Origin: Xestospongia bergquistia
Lineage: Eukaryota > Porifera > Demospongiae > Haplosclerida > Petrosiidae
Reading direction: 5' to 3'
NCBI GenBank assembly: GCA_963965975.1
Contig: OZ014417.1
Location: 6,553,821 to 6,617,820 of the forward strand
DNA length: 64,000 nucleotides
Made by a program: the position numbers and the translations under genes
The notes under the pieces: generated by a model
Told to the model about the DNA's origin: nothing
What the model saw: only the letters and a program-made list of their open reading frames with translations
Database searches by the model: none
In this document: positions 1 through 11,700 of the stretch, piece after piece
How positions within the stretch are numbered: position 1 is the stretch's first letter
Layout of the letters: the number at the start of each line of letters is the position of its first letter

Positions 1-879
1 ACATGTCTTTTAAACGTAAATTCCAACATTTAGATTTATGCACTATAAATATTATAATTAAAACAATTAACTAAATTATTAATAGATATTAAAGCAGAAC
101 TTTGTAGCTTACAATGCACATTCAGTAATTTGCTCTAACATGCTTTAAAACATGTTAATAAAAAATAAGATTCCTATTTCCTTTGCAAGTGTTATACTAT
201 TATAATTATATTCTATACGTGTTCTTGACATGCAAAACAAATGATATTATAATTAGTAATTAATTTGTAAAGGAGAATACAAAGTTAATTTTGTTGATTA
301 TTGTAAACAATTATATACATACCTGCTCTCTTGTGTCCTGAAATGGTTTAACTAATAGTATCTAACTGTCTAACTTACTCTGAGCTCTAAATGAGAATAA
401 AATGTTAAATTTGACAAAAATATTTTGTGTGTTCATGTTGGCAGACCATCCAAATAAAATGTATAATTGTTAAGTACAATTGTTTGAGCAGAATTTAAAC
501 ATGATTTAGGAGGACTTCACTGCTACTTAAAAAACGTAATTACAAACATTTTTGATTACTAACTAAATAACTAACTACTCTAAACAACTCATAATGATAG
601 ATTTACAATGTCATTATTTTTAATAGTTTTCTTATGATTTGAAAATAAACTAAAAAAGGAAATAGTTAGTATTGCATTGTTCAGCTTGTTTTTCTGATCG
701 ATATCGCTGATAACACGTGGATATTAAGTCATATTGCAGGTACTTTAACAAATTTGATTGTATATATTATTCTGTTCACCTTAATGTATATTTTAGTTTT
801 AGCTAAATCATTTCGTTGTATGCAGTGCGAATATATTATAATAGACTTTAGTGAACACAAGAAGTATATACTAACTAAC
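1..879. other. AT-rich spacer with one possible micro-exon
   Basis: No convincing coding block. On the minus strand a 15-base candidate micro-exon at 323-337 is bounded by a good acceptor (ending CATTTCAG) and a strong donor (GTATGT). It would continue the phase-2 end of the candidate exon at 880-986. The rest is AT-rich with no recognisable repeat. Confidence 0.3.
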
Positions 880-986
880 CTTTTCCTCAAACGTCTTGGC
901 TCCTGATTTACGGGCAACTTTAATGTAGGTGTGGTAACTGTAGTCGTCTTTTTATATACCTCCGAATTGAGGCTGTGACGCAGCAT
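880..986 (-). CDS. Possible first coding exon, unrecognised protein
   Basis: A minus-strand ATG at 986 opens about 35 codons rich in Thr, Lys and Arg, ending at a good splice donor (GAAAAG then GTTAG) at 880. The stretch is clearly less AT-rich than its surroundings. With the 15-base micro-exon at 323-337 it would read on in phase. No domain can be recognised and no terminal exon is visible, so the gene would run off the left edge. A chance open frame is the alternative. Confidence 0.25.
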
Positions 987-2427
987 AGGTGTTAGTTGAA
1001 ATTAAATAAGTGGTTTAATTCTTTATATGGACTTATGAATAAATGTTTATATGATTATATAGCGATGCCATTGCCACCTCAATTTGCTTTCTTGCATTCT
1101 AAGCCATTATTTTAAGAAAGTCTATGCAGTTTTTAGACAGTACTAGTTAATTATAATGAATAGAGAAAATTAGAAAAAGATTTTATAGCTAATATCTTTG
1201 TCAGCTTTTAGAAACGCATTTTTAGTTATGAATTTCTATAGATACATATGTAGATTTATACCCAAAACATATCCACAGTTGATTATTAATTTCATATAAA
1301 TAGCAATAGTTCATTTATAATAAAAGTACATGTTAATATAATCAAAAATAATTAATATAGAGATAGACCAGTTATTTAGAAGTGTTCCTGAATAATAAGA
1401 CGTCCCCATAATATTTTTAATAATATAACTACAATTCAATACACTCACGATTGTGTCTACAAAAATACTTTACTGATGATATCATAACTGCTTATAACTG
1501 CTTTGTTTTAGGTAGCCAAATGACTATCGATAGATATTTTATTTATAAATATTATTATTTAATTATATTGAAGAAAAAAGTATCCATATAAAAATAATAC
1601 AGTATTTAATAATACTTTATATAATCCTCATAACTTTAGCTAATATGTACATGTATATTACCTTTTGCAATTGAAAAGTGTCTATTCATATCCTGAATTA
1701 TATGACATATATAGTTTTTAATGTATTATCATTGCCTCTTTGTGAAGGATTTGTACTATACTCAAAGTGACCAAGTTGACAGGATAATTTAAAATCACAA
1801 AAAGACTGTTTTACTGAAAAAATGGGTTACTTTTTAATTTACTCGAATTCATAAACTGCTTAGTATCTTAATCACAAATTTAAAAAATAGCGCTAAAAGA
1901 AAAGACATTATCACAACTTAAAATATTTCACGAACAACCATAAAAGTATAATTAGCACAGTTAACAGAATACAAAAAATAATACTACAATTAGTATCTAT
2001 TAACAAGATAACAACAATAAATTTATTATTAACACAATTAACAGAATAACAGAAATAAAAATATAATTATCATCTGTTAGCAAAATTCTTAAAAATTGCA
2101 CCTAACAAAGAATAATTATTATCTCCAAATAAGTCAAAACCAAAATAATACTAAAATAACCTCATACATTTCTATACCTAATAAGTAAATAATCCATCAC
2201 ACTCTATAATGTTAGTAAGTGTCATCTACAATATTGCAGCATTAATCACAACTAGTTTATAATCTATCCATATAAAGCGATTATATAATCCATTTATACT
2301 AAACTTTTAGTTAGTGTCTTCTAATTTGTGGCACGTATGTTTTAATATACTATAACATTTATTTTTTGATTATATTACGCATTTATTAGGTAAAGTTTAG
2401 AATAATTTAGTGCGTTTTTCAATCAAA
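987..2427. other. AT-rich intergenic DNA
   Basis: Nothing seen beyond AT-rich sequence. No long open frame and no clear repeat structure on either strand. Confidence 0.5.
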
Positions 2428-2758
2428 ATGGAAAAAATAATTTTAACTTGCTTGTACGATGATAATACCGAGTCAGTTGAAAGCTATGTATACTTTGAAA
2501 TTGCTTTTTTTTCGTTATTATTTTATGTCAACTTGTTGAATGCTTCTCTGTAGACAATGGTGTGCTAAGTATAAGGAAATCATGCGTATATAGTTGTATC
2601 AGGAAGTCTTTAATTTCCATCACTTGTGTACCGATCATGACACTATTTTACAGTTCCAGAAATCATTACAAGGTTTGTTCACAAATCTTGGAGGAAATTG
2701 ACAGGCTCCCCAACAAATCAGTTTCTTCAAGCCTTCTGAAATATGTGACAACTATGTA
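2428..2758 (+). CDS. Possible small gene or relic, unrecognised
   Basis: An ATG at 2428 opens a short acidic reading frame. A second exon-like stretch follows an acceptor ending CTCTGTAG near 2553 and runs to a donor (AAG then GTTTGT) near 2670. A third open piece ends at a stop at 2758. The phases of the first two pieces do not join cleanly. No family is recognised. It could be a decayed gene or chance. Confidence 0.2.
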
Positions 2759-4529
2759 GTCTCGCTACCCAGACCCAACTCGTCAAATTCGAATGGAAAG
2801 TCGCCTGAACGTCGTTCAATTAGAGGTTTGATCTGGTTTGCTAGACTAACAGTTAACATTTATATTGCTATTAATAAAAATGACTGCACATATGTAAGGA
2901 TGCAAAGAGAAATTCTAGCTTAATATATTAAGGTGGTTAAAATAACTGATGTAGCAATGAAGAATATAAGATATTTATTAAAAGCAACTGTAATTAGTTG
3001 AGGCGATATCAGTTTTGGGATCACAATTCATTTTCCTATGCATATGTATAATGTGAGGTGTTGGTAGAAATAGAAAGACAATAGTTTTAATAGAGAAATT
3101 AATGACCTGATGAAAACAAGAGTATGGCTATTTAAAATGTAAATAGAAAACTTGTAACATTTCAAGAAGAGATGACACACAATGATCAGTGAAATATCTT
3201 CTGATGATATTGTCTTCAATTAGATAAAAAATAAATATTATTAGTCAGATAGAGTTCCAAGAGGCAGGTACAATTTTAAATAAAATGTAATGAGTTAAAG
3301 GTAGATGTGAAGTATTTGTTCCAACTCAATGACGACATTATTAGGAACTATTTTTACTGACATTCTATTATAAAACATTAGCATTTATATCTAAACTCAC
3401 TCAAATCTACAAAATGAATAAATTTCAATGTGTCCTATCTGTCTATCTTACAATCTTATAGACTTCATAGAAAATTAATAATATAATTTGAGTCTATTGA
3501 ATTCTATACTATGTAATATTAAACACAGGTCTTATTAGTGATTCTATCATGCAAATACTAGCTTTGTAACTTCATACTTCAATCCATGACACATGCTGTT
3601 GACTCATAATTCTATTTGCAATTTTCAAAATATGTAGGTTCTTGCCTGGCCATGCTTGAAACTGATTGATAGATGTAGTTGCTTTGAGCTAATAGGTATA
3701 TGCCTTAACACATTTAGGATATACTTTAAAACATCTAAAGTGTTGTGACTACCACATTGGTCCAATAGAGCAAGCAGTCAGAATTTGTAACAAGATTTTA
3801 AAAACATAAAGAAAGATTTACCTCATGCTTCTTATAATTACTATGTTTTCAAACAGTGACCAACAGAAAATATCTCAAATAATGAAGCATGCATTAATAT
3901 TAATTGTAAGCATGGTTGAAAATTACTCTGAAAATTCAAGGCTATTTTTGAGACCAGCTTACAAAATGATCAATGAGGAGAAAGTAGTAACTGTTGGTCT
4001 ATTGTATTAGCACTGCCTGAAATCATTTTGTCAGAGGGCAAAACAAAAATCTGGCTTAATTAACTGACAAGATATTTACACAATCATCAATGGATTATCA
4101 GAATCTTCAATACTGTGTGTATTTAACCTTCAAGAAATATAATTTAATTTGTTTGACAATATTAATGTTCATCTAAGTTGATGAAGGTTTATGTTTTGTG
4201 GTAGAAAAAAACAAATAAGTTCAAGCTGTATCAAAAATTAGGAATAAATGAACCAAATGACTAGTGGGACAATACACTGCTTATACATCATCATAACAAT
4301 AATATAGAACAAAAAAAACATGTTTAGACTACACATTTATTTAAAGTATATTACTACTATAGTATTACTACTTTACTCTAACACTCAATACAAACTATTA
4401 AAATAATGGAAGTCCAGTCTTACTATGTTTGTACTAAAACTATTGTTTGTCCATTGAATTTGCAGCTTTCCTTTTAGCAATTCCTACAGTTTATGATGAA
4501 AGCCAAAGTTACTCTTTTACTGACTAACC
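2759..4529. other. AT-rich intergenic DNA
   Basis: Only short open frames of about 60 codons with no domain signal and no splice-site support. I see no gene, repeat or RNA in this stretch. Confidence 0.45.
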
Positions 4530-4890
4530 TTTTTTGGAGAAACTAAGGAGGGCCTTGCTTTGGTGGATTTGTTCCCTTGCTATAGTCATGATTGTATGCC
4601 ATTTCTATATGTTCCACATCTATGATTCCATGCTACTATAGTATATACGTACAGTGTATGTCATTATTGTGTGTGACTGGTTCACCTTGCTTTCTTAGGA
4701 GGGGGAACAGTAGGAATTTTTTTTCTTTGTTCGGTCATTCCTTTGCCATAACCATAATTGTATGCCATTTCAAAATATACTCTCCATCTGAGGTTCCATG
4801 TTTACTATAGTATATATGTATACTGTATATTATTATTATATATAGCTGGTTTACCTTGCTTTCTTAGGAGGAGGAATACCCGAAATTGGT
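4530..4890 (-). repeat. Tandem repeat of about 168 bp containing duplicated exons
   Basis: The block from about 4756 to 4886 repeats at about 4590-4718, with a partial third copy at the left. Shared landmarks are a TATGCCATTTC element, an ACTATAGTATATA element and a CTTGCTTTCTTAGGAGG element. On the minus strand each unit carries an acceptor, a short Pro/Lys-rich coding stretch ending PPPKKA, and a donor. This looks like tandem exon duplication. Confidence 0.6.
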
Positions 4891-6300
4891 TGCTTTAGGG
4901 CATTTTCAGGTGTACTACAATGATATAATGACCCCAAACATTAAGGACATGAAACTTTATTAATTTACATTGTATTCATAACAATAGGAGAATCGTAAGC
5001 ACAACCTGTTGCATTTGTGCAACTGCTTTCACTCACTTTTCCTTCTAATTTTGTAGGTATCGGTGCTCTAGCATTAAAGAAACAAATAAAATCTATTCAT
5101 GATTAATATTATTCATAAAATTGAGGAGCATCCATCACTTCATAGTTCATGTCATCTGTCACTTCATTAGTCTTATCTTGCAATTCATTTGTTTTACTTT
5201 TTGAAAAAGCACGCAGTAATTGAATCATTTATATAAAATTTTACAACTTTTCTTCTGAAGTTTCAGTCCCTGTAATGTTACTCAGGTACTCATAGTGGTC
5301 TTTGGAATGTATAACTCTACAAAACATTAATATCATAATAACATTAACATCTAATAAACAAGAGTTTGCAATGAATCATGTGTACAACTTTGTGATTAGA
5401 TTCATATACCATGTTGATTACAAAGAAGCTTGTAGTCTACTAACACTAACAATAGTCAGTGTATCGATACCATAATCAGTAGCACTGCCTATGAACAGTA
5501 TGACATAGCCAACCATTTTCAAAGGGATTTAGTGTCTGATAAGTTCATCTTTTACACAGTCAGCAAAATTGATTTAATTATTTGACCTTTCCTTACTTAT
5601 TGACCAGGTTTTTATAATATATTTACATATTTATTCTAATAAAACGACTTCCTCTTCTTCTCATTTGTATTGTATGTTCACTGTCACATTGTAAAATGTT
5701 ATCTGATACATAATCTGAAGTTGTTGAACAATAACAGACCTTATTCAACACTGTTATTATGACTTGATATTGTGAGTCTACATAACAATCAGTTTATTGT
5801 TATATATTTAACATTAAATTTGTTACATCAATTAAAATAAACTAACTTACTTATTCCCACTTGTTGATAGGATGTCAGTCCCTTCAGGAGATATAGTATG
5901 AACTGACTATCTACAGTTCTAATAGATATCTCACTATTAATTAATACAGCCCATGTAAATGGAGAATCACACAAACGTTCTCCAATGACAAAGCAACCTA
6001 AGATTTAGCAGAACTTAAAACTTAAAACTACACAATAATGTTTAAATGTTACATAAACAGATGTGATGCACATATGTGTTTGTGTAATTAGAACATGCGT
6101 TTTTTACAGTCTGCATGTGTTCATATGTTATTGTCTAAAAATCTTTAGCTAGCTAGAGCTTAGCAGATATATCCTCACCAAAACCAGTTAGAATTGCAAT
6201 AAAAAATTCAGTAATGTCTCCTATAATCTTGTCAAGTAACTGTTGTGTCAAACTTCTCGTTTCTTTCATTTTTCATTATCCACTTACAGACAGCATCTTA
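4586..6300 (-). CDS. Putative receptor gene or relic with Fn3-like exon and Tyr-rich tail exons
   Basis: A chain of minus-strand exons keeps phase across good splice sites. The piece ending LTGF (donor near 6170) joins 5851-5997, which carries a fibronectin-III-like segment (SEISIRTVDSQF, SYQQVG) matching the second Fn3 exon of the receptor at 30.7 kb. Next comes a Cys-containing exon near 5620-5770. The exon near 5263-5322 (motif DHYEYLSN) then joins an acidic exon (NYEVMDAP) ending in a stop near 5110. Alternative 3' exons in compatible phase follow: one with AYDSPIVM, and the PPPKKA exons at 4855-4914, 4686-4787 and 4586-4619. The Tyr motifs suggest a signalling tail, but I found no transmembrane exon. 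The start is unsure. It may be a real alternatively spliced gene or a recent relic. Confidence 0.35.
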
Positions 6301-7136
6301 TAACATTAAGTATAAAAACAATAGTATTTATATCATGTCATCTTATTGTTAGGAAATGAATTACTTTGCAATTGCCGAGTTACTTTGAATAGCTTTCAGC
6401 ATACTTTCCATTTCACTGTTGTCATCACAATCATCATTATTATCAGGAGGATCTTAATATCACAACATCTATACTGTTAGTTAATAAAGACTTTTCAAAA
6501 TCATTCTGAACTTTCAATGTACTTGCTGTATTGTGTATGTTTCATCAACAATTGATAACCACTGAGAGACGACCATCAAATCCACAAATGAAGGAAAATT
6601 TGGGGAGATATAAAATGCTTCCTGACCAAATAAATGTTAAAACATAGAAATTGAATGTTTCAATGGACACTAATTTCCATCAGATACAGAATTGAAAGAC
6701 ACTCACAAACTAGTTTAATCAACATACTAGTCAAACAGCTACAATACTAATCCAACCAGTCACAAATCTACAAGTATAAAGTAAGTATATGCTTTATTAG
6801 TACAACAGAGATGATAAGTTATTCCTTTCCGTAATTATATGTTTTACTAACAAAGGCAATATTAAATGTTATTTATTAGTATTGTCATTTGCAAGCATCA
6901 AATTGCTAGAATCAATATAATCATTGTTACAATAGCATTAACTGGTTAATCACAGATTGCTAAACACACAAAGCAATAATCATAGATTTAATTGTAAACG
7001 TTGTGTAATTATTTATTCGTAGATGCTGTGTCACAAGCAAATACTTGGGTTAAAAAGAGTAGAAGTAATTAAGCTACACACATAATATTTAATAAAGTAA
7101 TTACTAAGGTTAATTTTTTGTCTCTGTATAGGGAAT
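5975..7136. repeat. Dispersed duplication, copy 1 (about 1.15 kb)
   Basis: This block matches 25395-26550 in the same orientation at high identity over about 1.1 kb, with sharp edges on both sides. On the minus strand both copies hold the same open stretches. One has VVSQWLSI near 6540-6600, one has MLKAIQSNSAIAK near 6366-6450, and one has QQLLDKIIGDITEFF near 6175-6270. The middle and last pieces are followed by GT dinucleotides in donor-like context. No transposase or terminal inverted repeat is seen, so segmental duplication of part of a gene is more likely than transposition. Confidence 0.75.
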
Positions 7137-8735
7137 AACAAGTGGCTGAAACACTATAACCTAGTAAGTAGAAAGACATAAGAAATATTGAAAAGTCATA
7201 TCAACTAAATACTAAAGAAAAAGATAAGAGTGATGCAACAAGTGCATGTAGACTGTTGTGTAAAAAAAAATGATGGAAAAGGAAGAAGTTATTGTTTATA
7301 AACCTCAAGGATGTTCCCAGTCAGCTGAATATATACAACAACATGTGTGACAATGACTTCATGGTATGTTTAGAAACACCAATGCAAGTGTCCATGATGA
7401 AGAAGTTTGGCATCAAAAAATATTATATATTGACTCATGATCAATCCATGGTACTAACAGCTATAACGCCTTCAAGTTGGTAGTTGTAGACAAATTTGGT
7501 GAGGGCTACACTGTTGGTTATTAATGTTTGTCAAATTGTGAATATTGATTTGTGCTTCATCATTTTCTAACAGCAGTTTAAAAAATGGCTTATACTTGAT
7601 TCAGAAGCAACAATGTTAGATAGTGGTGTCTTGAATGTTAATTGAACAAGACAACATATTTTCGACAATGTTCAGGCTATTACAACATTGGTAGAACAAT
7701 GTACTTATAAGCAGGCATTACAAACCATTAATACACAGCTTGTAGAAATAAGAAGAAACTGAAAATTGAAAAAAAATTAAAGGTTGCACTAGATTTTATA
7801 TGACAAAGAAAGTTGCATATATAGGCCTGAACTTAACATCAGTGAGTAATTAATAACATTCATCTTCTGTTTGTAGATACTCTAATGCTGTTATGTACTA
7901 AAGATAAAGCAGATAAGGTCATTGATGGAACAGCAAACAAATTGACACTGGAACAAATTAAAAAGAGATTAAACAGCCTACTAGATCAAATAATTGTCTT
8001 CAAAATAACTAACATACTTAACTAGTTATTATTTAATTTGATAATCTTCTATCATAGTTATGTAAGAAACAAAATATGCATACATGTTCACTACAATAAG
8101 TATGTATTGTTCATTAAAATAATCCTTAATTAATTTCCTTTCAGATAGGTATGGGAAAAGTCAGGCTGCACTACGGACATTTTCAAATCTTTACTTGTAT
8201 CTCTTCCCATGTCAATTTATATTAATGGTTCTTTCCATTCCTTGTTTGTGAGAGAGATTCCATGCATTCCTTGTGATTATTACCTAATGATTGATTGATT
8301 ATTTCAATTTTGAAATATTTAAACATAATTAGTATTAAGGAATAAAACTAGATAGGTATAAACCAATGACTTTGAATTAAGTCTTTTCACTTAATGACAA
8401 ATCCAATGGAAAGACACTAAGGTACTTTTGGTGCTCTAGAACTTGTAGTAAGCCATATAGTCCAGCAATTCGATTATATATTGTAAGATGAAGCATTGTT
8501 GTATTGGTTTAGTCTATTATAGTTCGCTATAATAGCTTCATTATTTTATTATGCAGAAACTCTACTTTTGGCTACTTCTCCATTGTAACAATGTAATAAG
8601 ATGATCATTTAGTATATCGGAAGTGCATGGGCGTTTCCAAGCTAATAATTTTATATAATATTAATAATAATTATTAAACGTTATACAATCCACTGTTAAT
8701 AAACTGACAACAACTTGGGGTATTTCCCCAAAAGG
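7137..8735 (+). other. Spacer with decayed exon-like pieces before the PARP gene
   Basis: Plus-strand pieces read openly after acceptors: about 7570-7780 (interrupted by one stop, containing ITTLVEQC) and about 7880-8030 (containing LTLEQIKKRLNSLL). The latter ends in an in-frame stop. They look like a decayed coding unit, but I cannot name the family. From 8040 to 8735 I see only AT-rich DNA, presumably including the PARP promoter. Confidence 0.25.
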
Positions 8736-11700
8736 ATGGCGGAGCCAAGTACTAGTGTATTCGTTGGAAGCGGCTTGCCCAGCTTCATAAGCGAACGTCA
8801 TTTGAAAGATCACTTTAAAGATTTGAGCGATGGTATATCTCATATTCGATTGATTCGTGACAAAGAAACCAAACGGTTCAAAGGACACTGTTTTATAACC
8901 TTTCGATCTCAAGAGTCAGCTCAGTTAGCTGTAAATAAGTACAACAAGTCGTTGTTGCTTGGCAAATTCAAACTAAAGGTAGCATTTAATAAAAATCCAG
9001 TCTTATCAGAAAGCTTATCTTCTCCACAAGACATTGGAAAGAAGCCACAGGGTAGAAAAAGACACACTAACAAAAGAAAACAACAGAGATCGTTAAAACC
9101 AGTAATGGCTGGTCAAGAAAGCCAATTTCAATCATTTGATAGTCCTGAAGAGGAGGAAGATTGGCCCGAACTTAGTCAACCAAATGAAATGTTGGCGTCT
9201 ACAAATTATTATGATAGTGCAACTACACACCTAAGCCAACATGTTTACTCAATGCCTTATATACCACATGATATTCAACCATTGTTAAGTCAACCCTCAA
9301 TTACTACTGACTCTCAAAAGGGAGGTACATCTATGGCTGACAATGAAGCAAGTACAGCAGCATACTTAAGCCAACCTACTACTTACTCAATACCTTGTTC
9401 ACCACCTAATGTTCAACCATTGTTAAGTCAGCCCTTAATACCCACCAACTCTCAACAAGAAGGTATGTTTATATATGACAACGAGGCAAGTGCAGTAGCA
9501 TACCTAAGCCAAATTACTTACCCAATGCCTTTTTTACCTAATCATAACAAATTTTTATCTTTAATTCAATACCTATAGAGTCTTGGCAGAAAGATATGTC
9601 TACAGCTAACAAAGAAGTCCCAACAACTATATTGGACATTGAAGAGCCACTACCACCTCCTATATCTCTAGATCCATCACTTGAAGTTTTATCAATTTCA
9701 GCAGAAGAAAATTCTCAGGCCATGTTAGCTGATTTTTCAGTAAATTCTCATGAGAACCTGCCTGAGATGCATGAAAGAGAATCAAGTGAGTCTGATGGTG
9801 TTGACCAATCCAGACATTCAGCTATGGGCAAATCTCTTGCTACAGTTGTAGTTAGTAATATTCATCCAACTGTTACTGTTGAAAATGTATTGACTCTTTT
9901 ACAACCATATGGTACTATCGTAAAACATTGTTTGTATTATGACTCTGGTCAAAAGAGTAATCAAGTTACGGTTATGTTCTCTGATGTTAGTAGTGCATTT
10001 GCATCTTGTCAAGTTAATGGATTTGAAGTAGCAGGTCAGCAAATCCGAGTGAAACTAATGGACGAGTTTTTGTGCAATCCTACTACACCTTCCTCTCTAC
10101 TGTGTAATGCTGATTCCCCACCTGTTGTTAGTATGAGTCCTGAGATGATCAAGATTCATCCAAGAAGGTATTAATTATCATTTATACAAGAGAATGGAGA
10201 TATATCAAATGTCTTTACTGAAATTTTAGTACATTTTCAAGAGTTTAACACAAATAGATATGTATGAAATATATTGCTTGGATAGACAATAAACCCTCAG
10301 TAGCTGTTGATATTACAATATAGCTATTAATAGTACTTGTTAATAAATGTGATAGCAATGAATGTGACTATAAAACATTCCCTTATCATAATGCAAATCT
10401 GATTCATTGTGAGAAAAATTCCATTGTATACAGTTGAATATACTTGGACATTGCTGGATCTTCATGTTAATTAATATATTACTCTATTCATTTATAAAGT
10501 ATTATGTATTATCATGTCTTTATTTTATTTAATTAGGAAAGCTATGTCACAGCACCTTTATGCTTATTTTATGAAGGATGCTACACAAGATATTATGACA
10601 TTTAATAGTGGAAGGGGCAAACTTACATTTCAATCAGAAAATTTATACATTGAAGCTCCTACCTCTAATATGATTGATGATTTCCTGAACAATGTTCTAG
10701 TACGATATTCAGAGACAGAATTACCAATTACTAGAGAGCAATGGATTGAACTAATGGCCAATGAATCCAATAAATTTAATGCTCTTGTGTCTCCATTTCG
10801 AACAAATCCTAATGTTGAGATTATTCCATTACAGGAGCCCAGTCCTCGGGTAGTATTTTGTGGCAAGACTGAAGCTGTTAACTCAGCTTATGAATATTTC
10901 TATTCTAGTTTTGGGAAACAGATAATAGTAAATAGGTGAGTAAGGTATAATTTATATTAAATATAATAGTAAATGCAATTAACATATATAATATGTGTAT
11001 TAAGAACATACTTTGCAATAACATATAAAATATGTTGATTGAGTTCAAACTTAACATAGTAGATTATGATCACGAATAGTGTTAAGGCTGTTCAGATGTA
11101 CTATTTTCCTTTTTGTTTTACTTATAGCATTAAACTTGAAGCATTCCAAAAGCTTTATCCTGAGATTGACAAGAAAATGTTGGACAAATTTCAAGTTATT
11201 CTTACATTTGGCACTGGGATAATTTCTCTAGATGGTTTAACGCAAAATGTTCACCATGCTAGATGTGAAGTTGAACAGCTTTTGTTGCAGATACAAGTTG
11301 GTGTACTTCCACCTCTTAAGCCTATTCTCTACCTTTCCTTTAAAAGAAGAATATCATGTCTGGGAAGTCAAGTTGTAATTGTAGATGATTCTAAAGGTAC
11401 TCGTAATGTTTGTTGTACTACAAGAGAGACACTTCAAGAGTTGCTTGAAATAAGCCAATCTCCATATCAAAGAGAGGTTCGTATTACGTCCTCCACAGTT
11501 CAACAAGACTTAAGTCACAACTATTCTAAGGATATTAAGCTTATTGAGCAGGACCACCTCATTGAAATCACCTGGGCGGAGCAGAAGGCAATCTTGCAAG
11601 GCTTTGTAGAACCTGACTTGAATTCTGCAAAGTCAAAGCTGTTAAGTAAAGTGAAAATTTTGAGTAAAGTAAAGAGACCTCTTCAATGTCCTTATCCTAT

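Noticed and set aside
8661-8912. 83-codon minus-strand open frame
   Set aside because: Antisense of the first RRM of the PARP gene.
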